A stretch of DNA of 6,899 nucleotides, taken from assembly GCA_004553095.1 (NCBI GenBank), contig SFMJ01000105.1, positions 1-6,899 of the forward strand, in the 5' to 3' direction. The notes beneath the pieces are model-generated. The model was not told where the DNA came from, ran no database searches, and saw only the letters and a program-made list of their open reading frames with translations. A program made the translations under genes and the position numbers. The stretch comes from Bacteroidales bacterium (GTDB lineage Bacteria; Bacteroidota; Bacteroidia; Bacteroidales; Muribaculaceae). Each line of letters begins with the position of its first letter. The first letter of the stretch is position 1. This document shows, piece after piece, positions 1-5,273 of the stretch.

Positions 1-126
1 CATCGGTTACAATGCACGCATTGCGCCCGCTGTGACTTTCAAAATCTGCTCAAAAATATCCGCCTCTACGACCCCAAAAATTTAAGGAACGCGCTCTTAC
101 CATATATCATCCTCTCCACTTCCTGA
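1..126 (+). CDS. Possible 3' end of an unidentified gene (partial)
   Basis: Frame 1 is open from the left edge to a TGA at 124-126, giving a 41-residue C-terminal fragment. It begins with a cysteine cluster, C-x2-C-x2-C at fragment residues 5, 8 and 11, followed by a helical basic stretch (NLLKNIRLYDPKNLRNAL). Codons such as ctc, atc, cgc, gac and ccc resemble those of the clear genes in this window, and the two inverted repeats that follow would suit the end of a transcript. The cysteine cluster could bind a metal or an iron-sulfur cluster, but I do not recognise the family. Frame 2 is also open to about position 85, so the frame choice is not certain. The minus strand has only very short ORFs here. 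Confidence 0.35.
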   Translation, partial: HRLQCTHCARCDFQNLLKNIRLYDPKNLRNALLPYIILSTS

Positions 127-150
127 TTTTACCCTCTCTTCTCGCCATCT

Positions 151-180
151 TTAGAGCGTACGCTCTAATATCTTTATATA
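151..180 (+). terminator. 18-bp perfect palindrome, possible weak terminator
   Basis: TTAGAGCGT/ACGCTCTAA at 151-168 is perfectly self-complementary. As RNA it would fold into a 7-bp stem with a GTAC loop, followed by a U-rich but interrupted tail (TATCTTTATATAA). It lies 24 bases after the candidate stop codon at 124-126, so it may terminate the left-hand gene. A protein-binding dyad is the alternative. Confidence 0.4.
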
Positions 181-187
181 ATAGGGT

Positions 188-220
188 AGGGGATGCCTCA
201 GTCTTTCTGAGACATCCCCT
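188..220 (-). terminator. Hairpin downstream of rnpB
   Basis: AGGGGATG-c-CTCAG (188-201) pairs with CTGAG-a-CATCCCCT (207-220): 13 base pairs with one C/A mismatch and a 5-base loop. It starts about 10 bases past the 3' strand of rnpB helix P1, where a terminator for the minus-strand RNA would be expected. The tail on the minus strand is A/T-rich (ACCCTATTATATAAAG) but not a pure U-run, so termination is inferred from position and stem strength. It may serve the converging left-hand gene as well. Confidence 0.6.
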
Positions 221-229
221 TGTTGTGTC

Positions 230-596
230 GACAGAGATGATATAAGCCGGGTTATGTGCTCCTTGTTATTATGGAGTGTCTGTCATTTATCTTTGCGGCC
301 GCTTGCACGGCGCGCTATAGCAGTCTACCCCCCGACAATGGACGAGCAGCCCTTAGATGCCGGTATATTTGACCTTGCAACTCGCAGGAAGTGCGGCTCG
401 ATATGTCACCATATCGACCGGTGGGCTCTTACCCCACCTTTTCACCCTTACCCCGGACCCGTTGGCTCGAGGCGGTCATTTTCTGTCACCTTATCCCCGA
501 CGTCGCCGCCGGCTTTCCGTTAGAAAATGCGATGCTCTGCGTTGCCCGGACTTTCCTCTTTATGACAAGCATAGAGCGACAGACCTCATCTCTGCC
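230..596 (-). ncRNA. rnpB: RNase P RNA (bacterial type A)
   Basis: This is the catalytic RNA of ribonuclease P, which removes 5' leaders from precursor tRNAs. Read on the minus strand, it shows the 5' universal core GAGGAAAGTCCGGGC (558-544) and the 3' core ACATAACCCGGCTTAT (257-242). In between are the GGTAAGAGCCCACC segment (433-420), an ACAGAAAATGACCGCC segment near 487-472, and AGATAAATGACAGACAC near 291-275. The two ends pair as helix P1: GGCAGAGATGA (596-586) with TCATCTCTGTC (240-230), 11 pairs including one G-U. A P12-like arm is visible at 398-417, an 8-bp stem with a GUGA tetraloop on the RNA. The length of about 367 nt fits type A RNAs. The exact 5' end is uncertain by several bases, since a run of A precedes the P1 strand. 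A TAAATTTG promoter box lies just upstream and a hairpin just downstream, so it appears to be its own transcription unit, divergent from the gene at 771. Confidence 0.96.
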
Positions 597-615
597 TTTT
601 TTTACTTTTATGACG

Positions 616-646
616 CAAATTTAACGCTTTTATTCCGCTTTCACAA
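616..646 (-). promoter_or_regulatory. Promoter of rnpB (Bacteroidetes type)
   Basis: On the minus strand, TAAATTTG (623-616) matches the Bacteroidetes -7 consensus TAnnTTTG exactly. A TTGT at 646-643, 19 bp upstream, is an approximate -33 element. The box ends 20 bases before the P1 strand of rnpB, so transcription would begin roughly 5-15 bases before the mature 5' end. Confidence 0.7.
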
Positions 647-688
647 TTTTTTCATATCATTTATACCTTCTTTATTTAAATTATTTCT

Positions 689-696
689 TAAATTTG
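689..696 (+). promoter_or_regulatory. -7 box for the 771-1930 unit
   Basis: TAAATTTG is a perfect TAnnTTTG -7 box on the plus strand, 74 bases before the ATG at 771. No good TTTG is found 19-21 bp upstream, so the -33 element is weak. The flanking bases are the mirror image of the rnpB -7 box at 613-624. Confidence 0.55.
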
Positions 697-710
697 CGTT
701 CTATATTCTT

Positions 711-724
711 TAATCATCTGATTA
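711..724. promoter_or_regulatory. Dyad TAATCA-TC-TGATTA, operator candidate
   Basis: This is a perfect 6-bp inverted repeat with a 2-bp centre, lying 15 bases after the -7 box at 689-696, about where the first transcribed bases would be. The position suits a repressor site. The sequence is AT-rich, so chance occurrence is possible, and no regulator can be named. Confidence 0.3.
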
Positions 725-731
725 TATCATC

Positions 732-758
732 ATCGGACGCTCTCTTCTCCGATTTTTA
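732..758 (+). promoter_or_regulatory. Small hairpin plus U-run in the leader of the 771 gene
   Basis: ATCGGA (732-737) pairs with TCCGAT (748-753) around a 10-base loop and is followed by TTTTA, ending 12 bases before the ATG at 771. It has the shape of a weak intrinsic terminator or attenuator inside the 5' leader. The stem is only 6 bp, so its function is uncertain. Confidence 0.25.
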
Positions 759-770
759 TGTTTTTTGATT

Positions 771-1139
771 ATGGCTGATAAACAAGTTTCTCTTGAACAA
801 CAAGGTCTCGAAATATATCAATATATCGTCGACCATTGTGAACAAGACACCGAGCAACTCTCCGAATTGATCGGTAAACTTCGTAGCGTCGATACCTCCG
901 GCCAGTTCCTCGCAAGTACTGCCCGTTATCTCTCTGCTCTCGACCGTGAGAAGTTCGCACCTTGGCTATCCCCTCTTATCGAAGGTGCTATCGATCGTGA
1001 CCGTGAACATCGTTATATCGGGTCTCTCCTCGAAGCTATCTGGGGCGAGGATTATCGCGATAGAATTGACTCCCTCAAGGAGTCTGACAATAATTTCCGT
1101 CGTATCTATAAAAGAATTTACCCCGATTCCCCTATCTGA
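771..1139 (+). CDS. Conserved helical protein of unknown function, 122 aa
   Basis: The product is a small, soluble protein of 122 residues, with no signal peptide, membrane segment or metal-binding motif. It is predicted helical throughout and very charged. The most distinctive segments are QFLASTARYLSALDREKF (residues 45-62), DRDREHRYIGSLLEAIWG (75-92) and SDNNFRRIYKRIYP (105-118). I take it for a conserved Bacteroidales family without a name and do not assign a function. The start is set at ATG 771 (MADKQVSLEQ), because the open frame reaches only a TTG at 765 and the next residues look like a normal N-terminus. No Shine-Dalgarno sequence is present; the upstream bases are T-rich, as at other starts here. 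The cyclophilin gene follows after 35 bases with no terminator, so the two are probably co-transcribed from the -7 box at 689-696. Codon use (many ctc, atc, gac) matches the neighbouring genes, so it is surely coding. Confidence 0.85.
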   Translation: MADKQVSLEQQGLEIYQYIVDHCEQDTEQLSELIGKLRSVDTSGQFLASTARYLSALDREKFAPWLSPLIEGAIDRDREHRYIGSLLEAIWGEDYRDRIDSLKESDNNFRRIYKRIYPDSPI

Positions 1140-1174
1140 TATAACCCATGTTGCATTATGTATAATTCTTGTTG

Positions 1175-1930
1175 ATGATTACACCTGCCGTGGCTGAGAA
1201 TATGGTTACTCTCCACACTTCTATGGGAGATATCAAAATTCGACTCTATGATGATACCCCCATCCATCGCGATAATTTCCTCAAGCTCGTGCGCGAGGGT
1301 TATTACGATGGCCTCATCTTCCATCGCGTTATCAAGGATTTTATGATCCAAGCCGGTGACCCTAACTCCCGAACCGCCGATAGCACCACTATGCTCGGAG
1401 ATGGTGACCCCGGTTACACCCTCGAGGCTGAAATCAAATATCCTGCTCATTACCATAAGTATGGCGCTTTGGCTGCCGCACGTACCGGCGACCAATTCAA
1501 CCCCGAACGCCGTAGCTCCGGCTCTCAGTTCTATATCGTCGTCGGTAAGAAGCAGTCGAAACGTTCTCTCGAACAAATGGAACAACAAGCGAATTTCCAA
1601 CGCAAACAAGCTTATTTCAACGGCCTCTGCAAGCAACATATCGAGGAAATTCGCCAATTCCAAAAGTCAGGCGACCGCCAAGCCCTCGATTCTCTCAAAA
1701 ATTCTCTCGTTGATATCACCGAGAAGAATGTCCCCAATCAGCCTCTCCCTCAGCAACTTATCGACGATTATGTCAATGTCGGTGGTACTCCTCACCTCGA
1801 TGACCAATACACCGTATTCGGTGAAGTCGTAGAGGGTATGAATATCGTCGAAGCTATCCAAAATGTTGAGACCGGTGTCGCTGATCGACCCAAAAAGGAT
1901 GTGAAAATTATCTCTGCGAAAGTAGATTAA
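1175..1930 (+). CDS. Cyclophilin-type peptidyl-prolyl cis-trans isomerase
   Basis: This enzyme catalyses cis-trans isomerisation of peptide bonds before proline and assists protein folding. Counting from ATG 1175 (251 aa), cyclophilin signatures appear in order. FHRVIKDFMIQAGDP (49-63) holds the catalytic Arg51 and Gln59. GSQFYIVVGKK (116-126) corresponds to the GSQFF core of human CypA. HLDDQYTVFGEVVEGMNIVEAI (207-228) is the C-terminal strand and helix. CypA Trp121, which contacts cyclosporin, is replaced by His207, as is common in bacterial members. About 80 charged, helical residues (127-206) are inserted between the last two motifs; similar insertions are known in Bacteroidetes cyclophilins. 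The start is uncertain. ATG 1175 gives MITPAVAENM, ATG 1202 gives MVTLHTSMGD, and two TTG codons lie at 1169 and 1172. The residues before ATG 1202 look like the end of a lost signal peptide (see findings), so the protein may be cytoplasmic. It follows the 771 gene by 35 bases. Confidence 0.95.
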   Translation: MITPAVAENMVTLHTSMGDIKIRLYDDTPIHRDNFLKLVREGYYDGLIFHRVIKDFMIQAGDPNSRTADSTTMLGDGDPGYTLEAEIKYPAHYHKYGALAAARTGDQFNPERRSSGSQFYIVVGKKQSKRSLEQMEQQANFQRKQAYFNGLCKQHIEEIRQFQKSGDRQALDSLKNSLVDITEKNVPNQPLPQQLIDDYVNVGGTPHLDDQYTVFGEVVEGMNIVEAIQNVETGVADRPKKDVKIISAKVD

Positions 1931-1952
1931 GTGAATTTTCTCTTATTTTTCT

Positions 1953-1984
1953 TTTGGCTAAATCAATAAATTGTTATATATTTG
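1953..1984 (+). promoter_or_regulatory. Promoter of the DUF349 gene
   Basis: TTTG at 1953-1956 (-33 element), a 20-bp spacer and TATATTTG at 1977-1984 (-7 element) match the Bacteroidetes housekeeping promoter in all parts. It lies just after the cyclophilin stop and leaves a leader of roughly 90 bases before ATG 2080, showing that the DUF349 gene has its own transcript. Confidence 0.78.
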
Positions 1985-2002
1985 GCAATTATTTCGATCT
2001 TT

Positions 2003-2048
2003 GATCTTTTTTACTCCATTTCTTCTGGATATTTTGATTAAAGATCCA
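2003..2048 (+). promoter_or_regulatory. Overlapping inverted repeats in the DUF349 leader
   Basis: GATCTTT (2003-2009, with a further copy at 1996-2002) can pair with AAAGATC (2040-2046). TGGAT (2026-2030) can pair with ATCCA (2044-2048). Both pairings use 2044-2046, so they are mutually exclusive folds of the leader RNA. The stems are short and the region is AT-rich, so a regulatory role is only a possibility. Confidence 0.2.
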
Positions 2049-2079
2049 CGTTATATTTACTATCATCATCATAACGATT

Positions 2080-4011
2080 ATGAACGAACTTGAAAAAGCA
2101 GCCCTCCCTAAGGAAGAGTCTGTAACCCCCGAGCCTGTTAAGGCTGAAAACGCTGTTGAAAGCAATGTCCAACCTGCTGCTGAGCCTGTTCCCGCTCCCG
2201 AAGTAGCCGAACCCGTCGAGCCTGTAGCTGATCCCGATGCCGAGTGTGCCGAAATCTCTGAAGTTATCGCTCGCGAAGATGACGACGCCAAGGCCGAACT
2301 AAGACGTCTCCATGCCCTCTCCAAAGAGGAACTCCGTGATGCCCTCAAGGATATCATCGAACGTGACGATATGGAGGCTCATCGTGAAGTCACTGCTCTC
2401 AAACAAGTGTTCTTTAGTATCAAAAGCCGCGAAAATCTTGAAGCTCTCGACCGTTTCGTGGCAGAAGGTAATGCCCCTTCCGATTTCTCTGCTCAGCCCG
2501 ATGAAGTCGAAAATGAGTTCAAAACGTTATATGCTGATTTTAAAGAAAAACGTGCAGCTTATCTCGTAGCTGACGAAAAACGCCGCGCTGCCAACCTCGA
2601 ACAGAAGAAGGAAATTATCACTTCGATGGAGGAAATTGCCGGTGATATCGATAATGTCAACACCAAGTTCTCTGAGTTCCAACAACTCCAGCAGGATTTC
2701 AAGGCTATCAAGGATATCCCCGCTACTGCCGAAACTGAAATTTGGAAGGCTTTCCAAAGCGTCGTTGAGCGTTTCTACGATAATCTGAAGATTAATAAGG
2801 AACTTCGCGATTTCGACTTCAAGAAAAATCTTGAGGCCAAGCGTCTCCTCATCGATGAGGCTAAGGCTCTCGAAGCCATGTCTGATCCTGTCGCTGCTTT
2901 CCGCGCTCTCCAGAGCCTCCACGATCGCTGGCGTGCCATCGGACCCGTTGCCAAGGAAATCCGCGAGGAAATCTGGGAGGAGTTTAAAGCCGCTTCTACT
3001 GTCATCAATCGCCGCCACCAAGAATATTTCGAACAGCGTAAGGCTGCCGAACAAGCCAATGAGGAGGCTAAAACTGCCCTCTGCGTCGAAATCGAGGCTA
3101 TCTCTCTCGATGACCTCAAGACTTTCAGCGACTGGAATGCCGCCACCGATAAGATCATCGACATCCAAAAGAGATGGCGCGAGTTCGGCTTCGCTTCCAA
3201 GAAAGCCAACAATGCCCTTTATAGCCGCTTCCGTAAGTCTTGCGATGATTTCTTCGAGGCTAAAACCAAATTCTTCCAGCAGGCTAAGGATGATTTGAAC
3301 TCAAACCTCGAGAAGAAAACCGCTCTCTGCGAGCAGGCTGAAGCTCTCAAGGATACTACCGACCTTAAGACTGCCACCGACAAGGTGATGAAACTCCAAG
3401 CTGAGTGGAAGACTATCGGTAGCGTCCCCCGCAAGCATAGCGATGCCCTCTGGCAGAGATTCACCACCGCTTGCAATTATTTCTTCGATGAGCGTAAACG
3501 CCAAAATAAGGAGCGCCACCAAGTCGAAAATGAAAACCTCGATAAGAAACGTGCCATCATCGCCGCTCTTGAAGCCCTCCCCAAGGATGGCAACCGCAAC
3601 GAGGTGATGCCCCAAATCAAGCAACTCCAAAGTGATTGGCAGGCCGTTGGTTTCGTTCCTTTTAAATATAAGGATAAGATCTTCGCAGAATATCGTAAGA
3701 TCTGCGACGCTCTCTATGACGCTTACAACTCTCGCCAAGCTCGCGACCGTATGGCCAACTACCAGAGCCGCGTATCCGAACTCAAGGGAGATGAAAACAA
3801 GATCGGTCGTGAACGTGATCGTCTCCTCCGTGTCTGCGAAAGCCGCAAGAACGAACTCAAGACCATCGAAAACAATATGGGCTTCTTCAGCATCAAATCC
3901 AACGCAGGAAACTCTATGCTCAAGGAGATGGAAAATAAGATCAAGCATCTAAAGCAAGACATCCAAGAACTTCAAGAGAAGATTGCCCTGCTCGATCAAG
4001 CCGAAGATTAA
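2080..4011 (+). CDS. DUF349 repeat protein, 643 aa
   Basis: This is a large cytoplasmic protein of unknown biochemical role built from DUF349 (PF03993) repeats. Residues 1-60 are an acidic, Pro/Ala/Glu-rich, probably disordered tail. Residues 60-165 are a helical lead-in. Five DUF349 repeats follow at roughly 170-240, 247-320, 325-400, 407-480 and 485-557. Each pairs a first helix of the type LQxxWxxIGxV (LQSLHDRWRAIGPV at 277-290, LQAEWKTIGSVP at 439-450, LQSDWQAVGFVP at 516-527) with a second of the type xxWxxFxxxxxxFF (EIWEEFKAASTVI 297-309, ALWQRFTTACNYFF 456-469). The first repeat is the most diverged: FQQLQQDFKAIKDI has Phe in place of Trp. Residues 560-643 form a coiled coil containing the segment NNMGFFSIKSNAGNSMLK (598-615). 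There is no signal peptide or enzyme motif. The protein is likely an elongated helical scaffold, but this is inference. The start at ATG 2080 is the only reasonable one. It has its own promoter (1953-1984) and terminator (4066-4100), so it is monocistronic. Confidence 0.93.
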   Translation: MNELEKAALPKEESVTPEPVKAENAVESNVQPAAEPVPAPEVAEPVEPVADPDAECAEISEVIAREDDDAKAELRRLHALSKEELRDALKDIIERDDMEAHREVTALKQVFFSIKSRENLEALDRFVAEGNAPSDFSAQPDEVENEFKTLYADFKEKRAAYLVADEKRRAANLEQKKEIITSMEEIAGDIDNVNTKFSEFQQLQQDFKAIKDIPATAETEIWKAFQSVVERFYDNLKINKELRDFDFKKNLEAKRLLIDEAKALEAMSDPVAAFRALQSLHDRWRAIGPVAKEIREEIWEEFKAASTVINRRHQEYFEQRKAAEQANEEAKTALCVEIEAISLDDLKTFSDWNAATDKIIDIQKRWREFGFASKKANNALYSRFRKSCDDFFEAKTKFFQQAKDDLNSNLEKKTALCEQAEALKDTTDLKTATDKVMKLQAEWKTIGSVPRKHSDALWQRFTTACNYFFDERKRQNKERHQVENENLDKKRAIIAALEALPKDGNRNEVMPQIKQLQSDWQAVGFVPFKYKDKIFAEYRKICDALYDAYNSRQARDRMANYQSRVSELKGDENKIGRERDRLLRVCESRKNELKTIENNMGFFSIKSNAGNSMLKEMENKIKHLKQDIQELQEKIALLDQAED

Positions 4012-4024
4012 CTAAGAAAAAAAA

Positions 4025-4037
4025 CTGCTTTTAGCAG
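4025..4037 (+). other. Minor hairpin after the DUF349 stop
   Basis: CTGCT (4025-4029) pairs with AGCAG (4033-4037) around a TTT loop, 13 bases after the stop codon and preceded by an A-run. It has no U-run directly after it and is weaker than the terminator at 4066-4100. It may protect the 3' end or be incidental. Confidence 0.3.
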
Positions 4038-4065
4038 AAATTCGATTTTGTAATATTTTAATATT

Positions 4066-4100
4066 AAGAGGAGTAGCGATTATCGCCACTCCTCTTTTTT
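4066..4100 (+). terminator. Strong intrinsic terminator of the DUF349 gene
   Basis: AAGAGGAGT-a-GCGA (4066-4079) pairs with TCGC-c-ACTCCTCTT (4083-4096) around a TTA loop: 13 base pairs with one A/C mismatch, then a T-run reaching 4100. It is a classical Rho-independent terminator for the plus strand, 54 bases after the stop at 4009-4011. On the minus strand it is preceded by A6 and followed by an A/T-rich stretch, so it may also help to end the converging apbE transcript. Confidence 0.9.
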
Positions 4101-4115
4101 AATAAGATGATATAA

Positions 4116-4171
4116 CTCCTAATTCCTATCTCCTATCTCCTAACTACTAATTCCTATCTCCTAATTCCTAA
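4116..4171 (-). repeat. Tandem heptamer array, eight units of (T/A)TAGGA(A/G)
   Basis: Read on the minus strand from 4171, the sequence divides without gaps into TTAGGAA, TTAGGAG, ATAGGAA, TTAGTAG, TTAGGAG, ATAGGAG, ATAGGAA and TTAGGAG. Units differ only at their first and last bases, apart from one G-to-T change in the fourth. The array spans 56 bp between the DUF349 terminator and apbE, and includes the apbE stop codon (4161-4163) and the last codons before it. The unit is not a multiple of three. Confidence 0.9.
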
Positions 4172-5156
4172 TTAATTTATCGAATTCCGGAGTCTGCCAT
4201 ACCACCGTGTCTGTGAGGATCAGCATCACTGGCAGTTTCAGAGAGTCGGCAAGTGATTTGGCTCGCTCTGAACCCATCGCCATCATCGCCGTGGCAAGCC
4301 CATCCGCTTCCATCGTTGTTGCACTTACCACTGTCGCACTCAGCACATCTGTCAGTGTCGGTCGACCCGTCTTCGCCGAGATCGTATGCCCATAGATCTT
4401 GCCACCCTCTTGGTGGAAGTTGCGATAATTGCCCGATGTCGCTATACCTTTATCTGTCACCTCGATGACACATTGTGAACTGTGATCCACTCCCTCGCTC
4501 CTTACCGGACGGTCGATCGATATGCGCCAACCTTGACCCGTAGGACTCTCCCCGGCACACTTTACCTCTCCACCTATCTCCACCATATAGTCGCTGATGC
4601 CGTTGCGCTCAAACATCTCAGCCACGCAGTCACACCCATATCCCTTGGCTATCGCCGAGTAGTTAAACGCTATTCTCCGATCTCCCTTCACCAGTCGATT
4701 ACCCTCAAGACGCGTCTTGCCGATACCCACGATCTGCATCAGTGAGTCGATGCGAAGAGTATCTGACGTCGCTTTATGACCCTTGCCAAATCCCCACGCA
4801 GTGATCAGTGGCCCAAGTGTCGGGTCAAACATACCCCCGCTCAGCCGATTGATCTCCCGTGATTTCTCATATACCCGAATATAATGACGGTCTACCTCTA
4901 CCGAGTCTCCGACATTAGCTCGAGCCACAAGTGATGTCTCGTCAAATACATTGAGCGAGCGATCCACCTCCTGCAAGGCTGCCATTATACTATCTCCCAT
5001 ATCCCGATCACTACTATATGTGATGTGATATGAAGTGTGCCAGATCATACCCTCATTGCTCCGATATTCTTTACCACACGATGCCAGTATCACTGCCATC
5101 GCCGACACTATTATTGCAGGTGTCATCATACCTGATTGCCTAACATTATTTCTCAT
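4161..5156 (-). CDS. apbE: FAD:protein FMN transferase, ApbE family lipoprotein
   Basis: The enzyme takes FMN from FAD and attaches it covalently to a Thr/Ser of target flavoproteins; known targets of the family are NqrB/NqrC and RnfG-type subunits. The 331-aa product begins with a lipoprotein signal: basic residues 2-6, a hydrophobic core at 12-24, and lipobox LASC with lipidated Cys27. It should sit on the periplasmic side of a membrane. ApbE motifs follow: GGMFDPTLGPLITAWGFG (107-124), NYSAIAKGYGCD (165-176), VEIGGEVKCAG (192-202), ATSGNYRNF (239-247), YGHTIS-KTGRP (255-266, His257) and TMEADGLATAMM (281-292), where Asp285 and Thr289 match the Mg-binding site. The usual HxIDPxTG reads HTISAKTG here, with Asp-Pro replaced by Ser-Ala. 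The start at ATG 5156 gives the shortest normal signal peptide; Met10 and Met11 are less likely because they would drop the basic residues. It is a single gene, and no target flavoprotein gene is visible in the window. Confidence 0.95.
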   Translation of the reverse strand: MRNNVRQSGMMTPAIIVSAMAVILASCGKEYRSNEGMIWHTSYHITYSSDRDMGDSIMAALQEVDRSLNVFDETSLVARANVGDSVEVDRHYIRVYEKSREINRLSGGMFDPTLGPLITAWGFGKGHKATSDTLRIDSLMQIVGIGKTRLEGNRLVKGDRRIAFNYSAIAKGYGCDCVAEMFERNGISDYMVEIGGEVKCAGESPTGQGWRISIDRPVRSEGVDHSSQCVIEVTDKGIATSGNYRNFHQEGGKIYGHTISAKTGRPTLTDVLSATVVSATTMEADGLATAMMAMGSERAKSLADSLKLPVMLILTDTVVWQTPEFDKLIRN

Positions 5157-5184
5157 ACTTTTTACATTCTTTTGGTTGTTGTCG

Positions 5185-5192
5185 CAAATTTA
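5185..5192 (-). promoter_or_regulatory. -7 box of apbE
   Basis: On the minus strand, TAAATTTG (5192-5185) is a perfect TAnnTTTG box, 28 bases before the apbE start codon. The -33 region (around 5212-5216) has no clear TTTG. The box is followed by CGAC, so TTTGCGAC recurs here and at 6657 and 6687. Confidence 0.55.
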
Positions 5193-5256
5193 CAAATAAA
5201 AATCTCTACTTTTTCATTACACTTATAAGAAATTTTGCAATTTTCTCAATATTTAT

Positions 5257-5271
5257 TTTGATAATATCAAA
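5257..5271. promoter_or_regulatory. Dyad TTTGATA-A-TATCAAA between divergent genes
   Basis: This is a perfect 7-bp inverted repeat around a single A, in the 188-bp spacer between the divergent apbE and DJ-1 genes. It lies just before the candidate -33 element of the rightward promoter (5274-5277) and about 65 bp upstream of the apbE -7 box, so a regulator bound here could affect both. No regulator can be named, and the spacer is AT-rich. Confidence 0.35.
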
Positions 5272-5273
5272 TG

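Noticed and set aside
254..713. Plus-strand open frames of 77-118 codons over 254-713
   Set aside because: They run over the RNase P RNA gene on the opposite strand and its promoter. Their translations show no family and end in low-complexity hydrophobic sequence from the AT-rich spacer.
765..770. TTG start at 765 for the small helical protein
   Set aside because: ATG at 771 is only two codons downstream, follows the same pattern as the other starts here and gives a normal N-terminus.
1118..1663. Minus-strand open frame of 181 codons opposite the cyclophilin
   Set aside because: This is a shadow of a clearly identified gene caused by the same codon bias; it has no recognisable product.
1996..2012. 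GATC-TTT-GATC followed by T6 as a terminator of the cyclophilin unit
   Set aside because: The stem is only 4 bp, and it lies after the next gene's promoter, so it would block that transcript.
2527..3948. Long minus-strand open frames (213 and 215 codons) opposite the DUF349 gene
   Set aside because: They arise because the true gene rarely uses codons whose complements are stops (it prefers ctc for Leu, for example). The products are unrelated Leu/Glu/Asp-rich strings without domains, while the plus-strand product has clear repeats.
4116..4171. CRISPR array
   Set aside because: The repeat is a seamless heptamer with no spacers, far too short for CRISPR.
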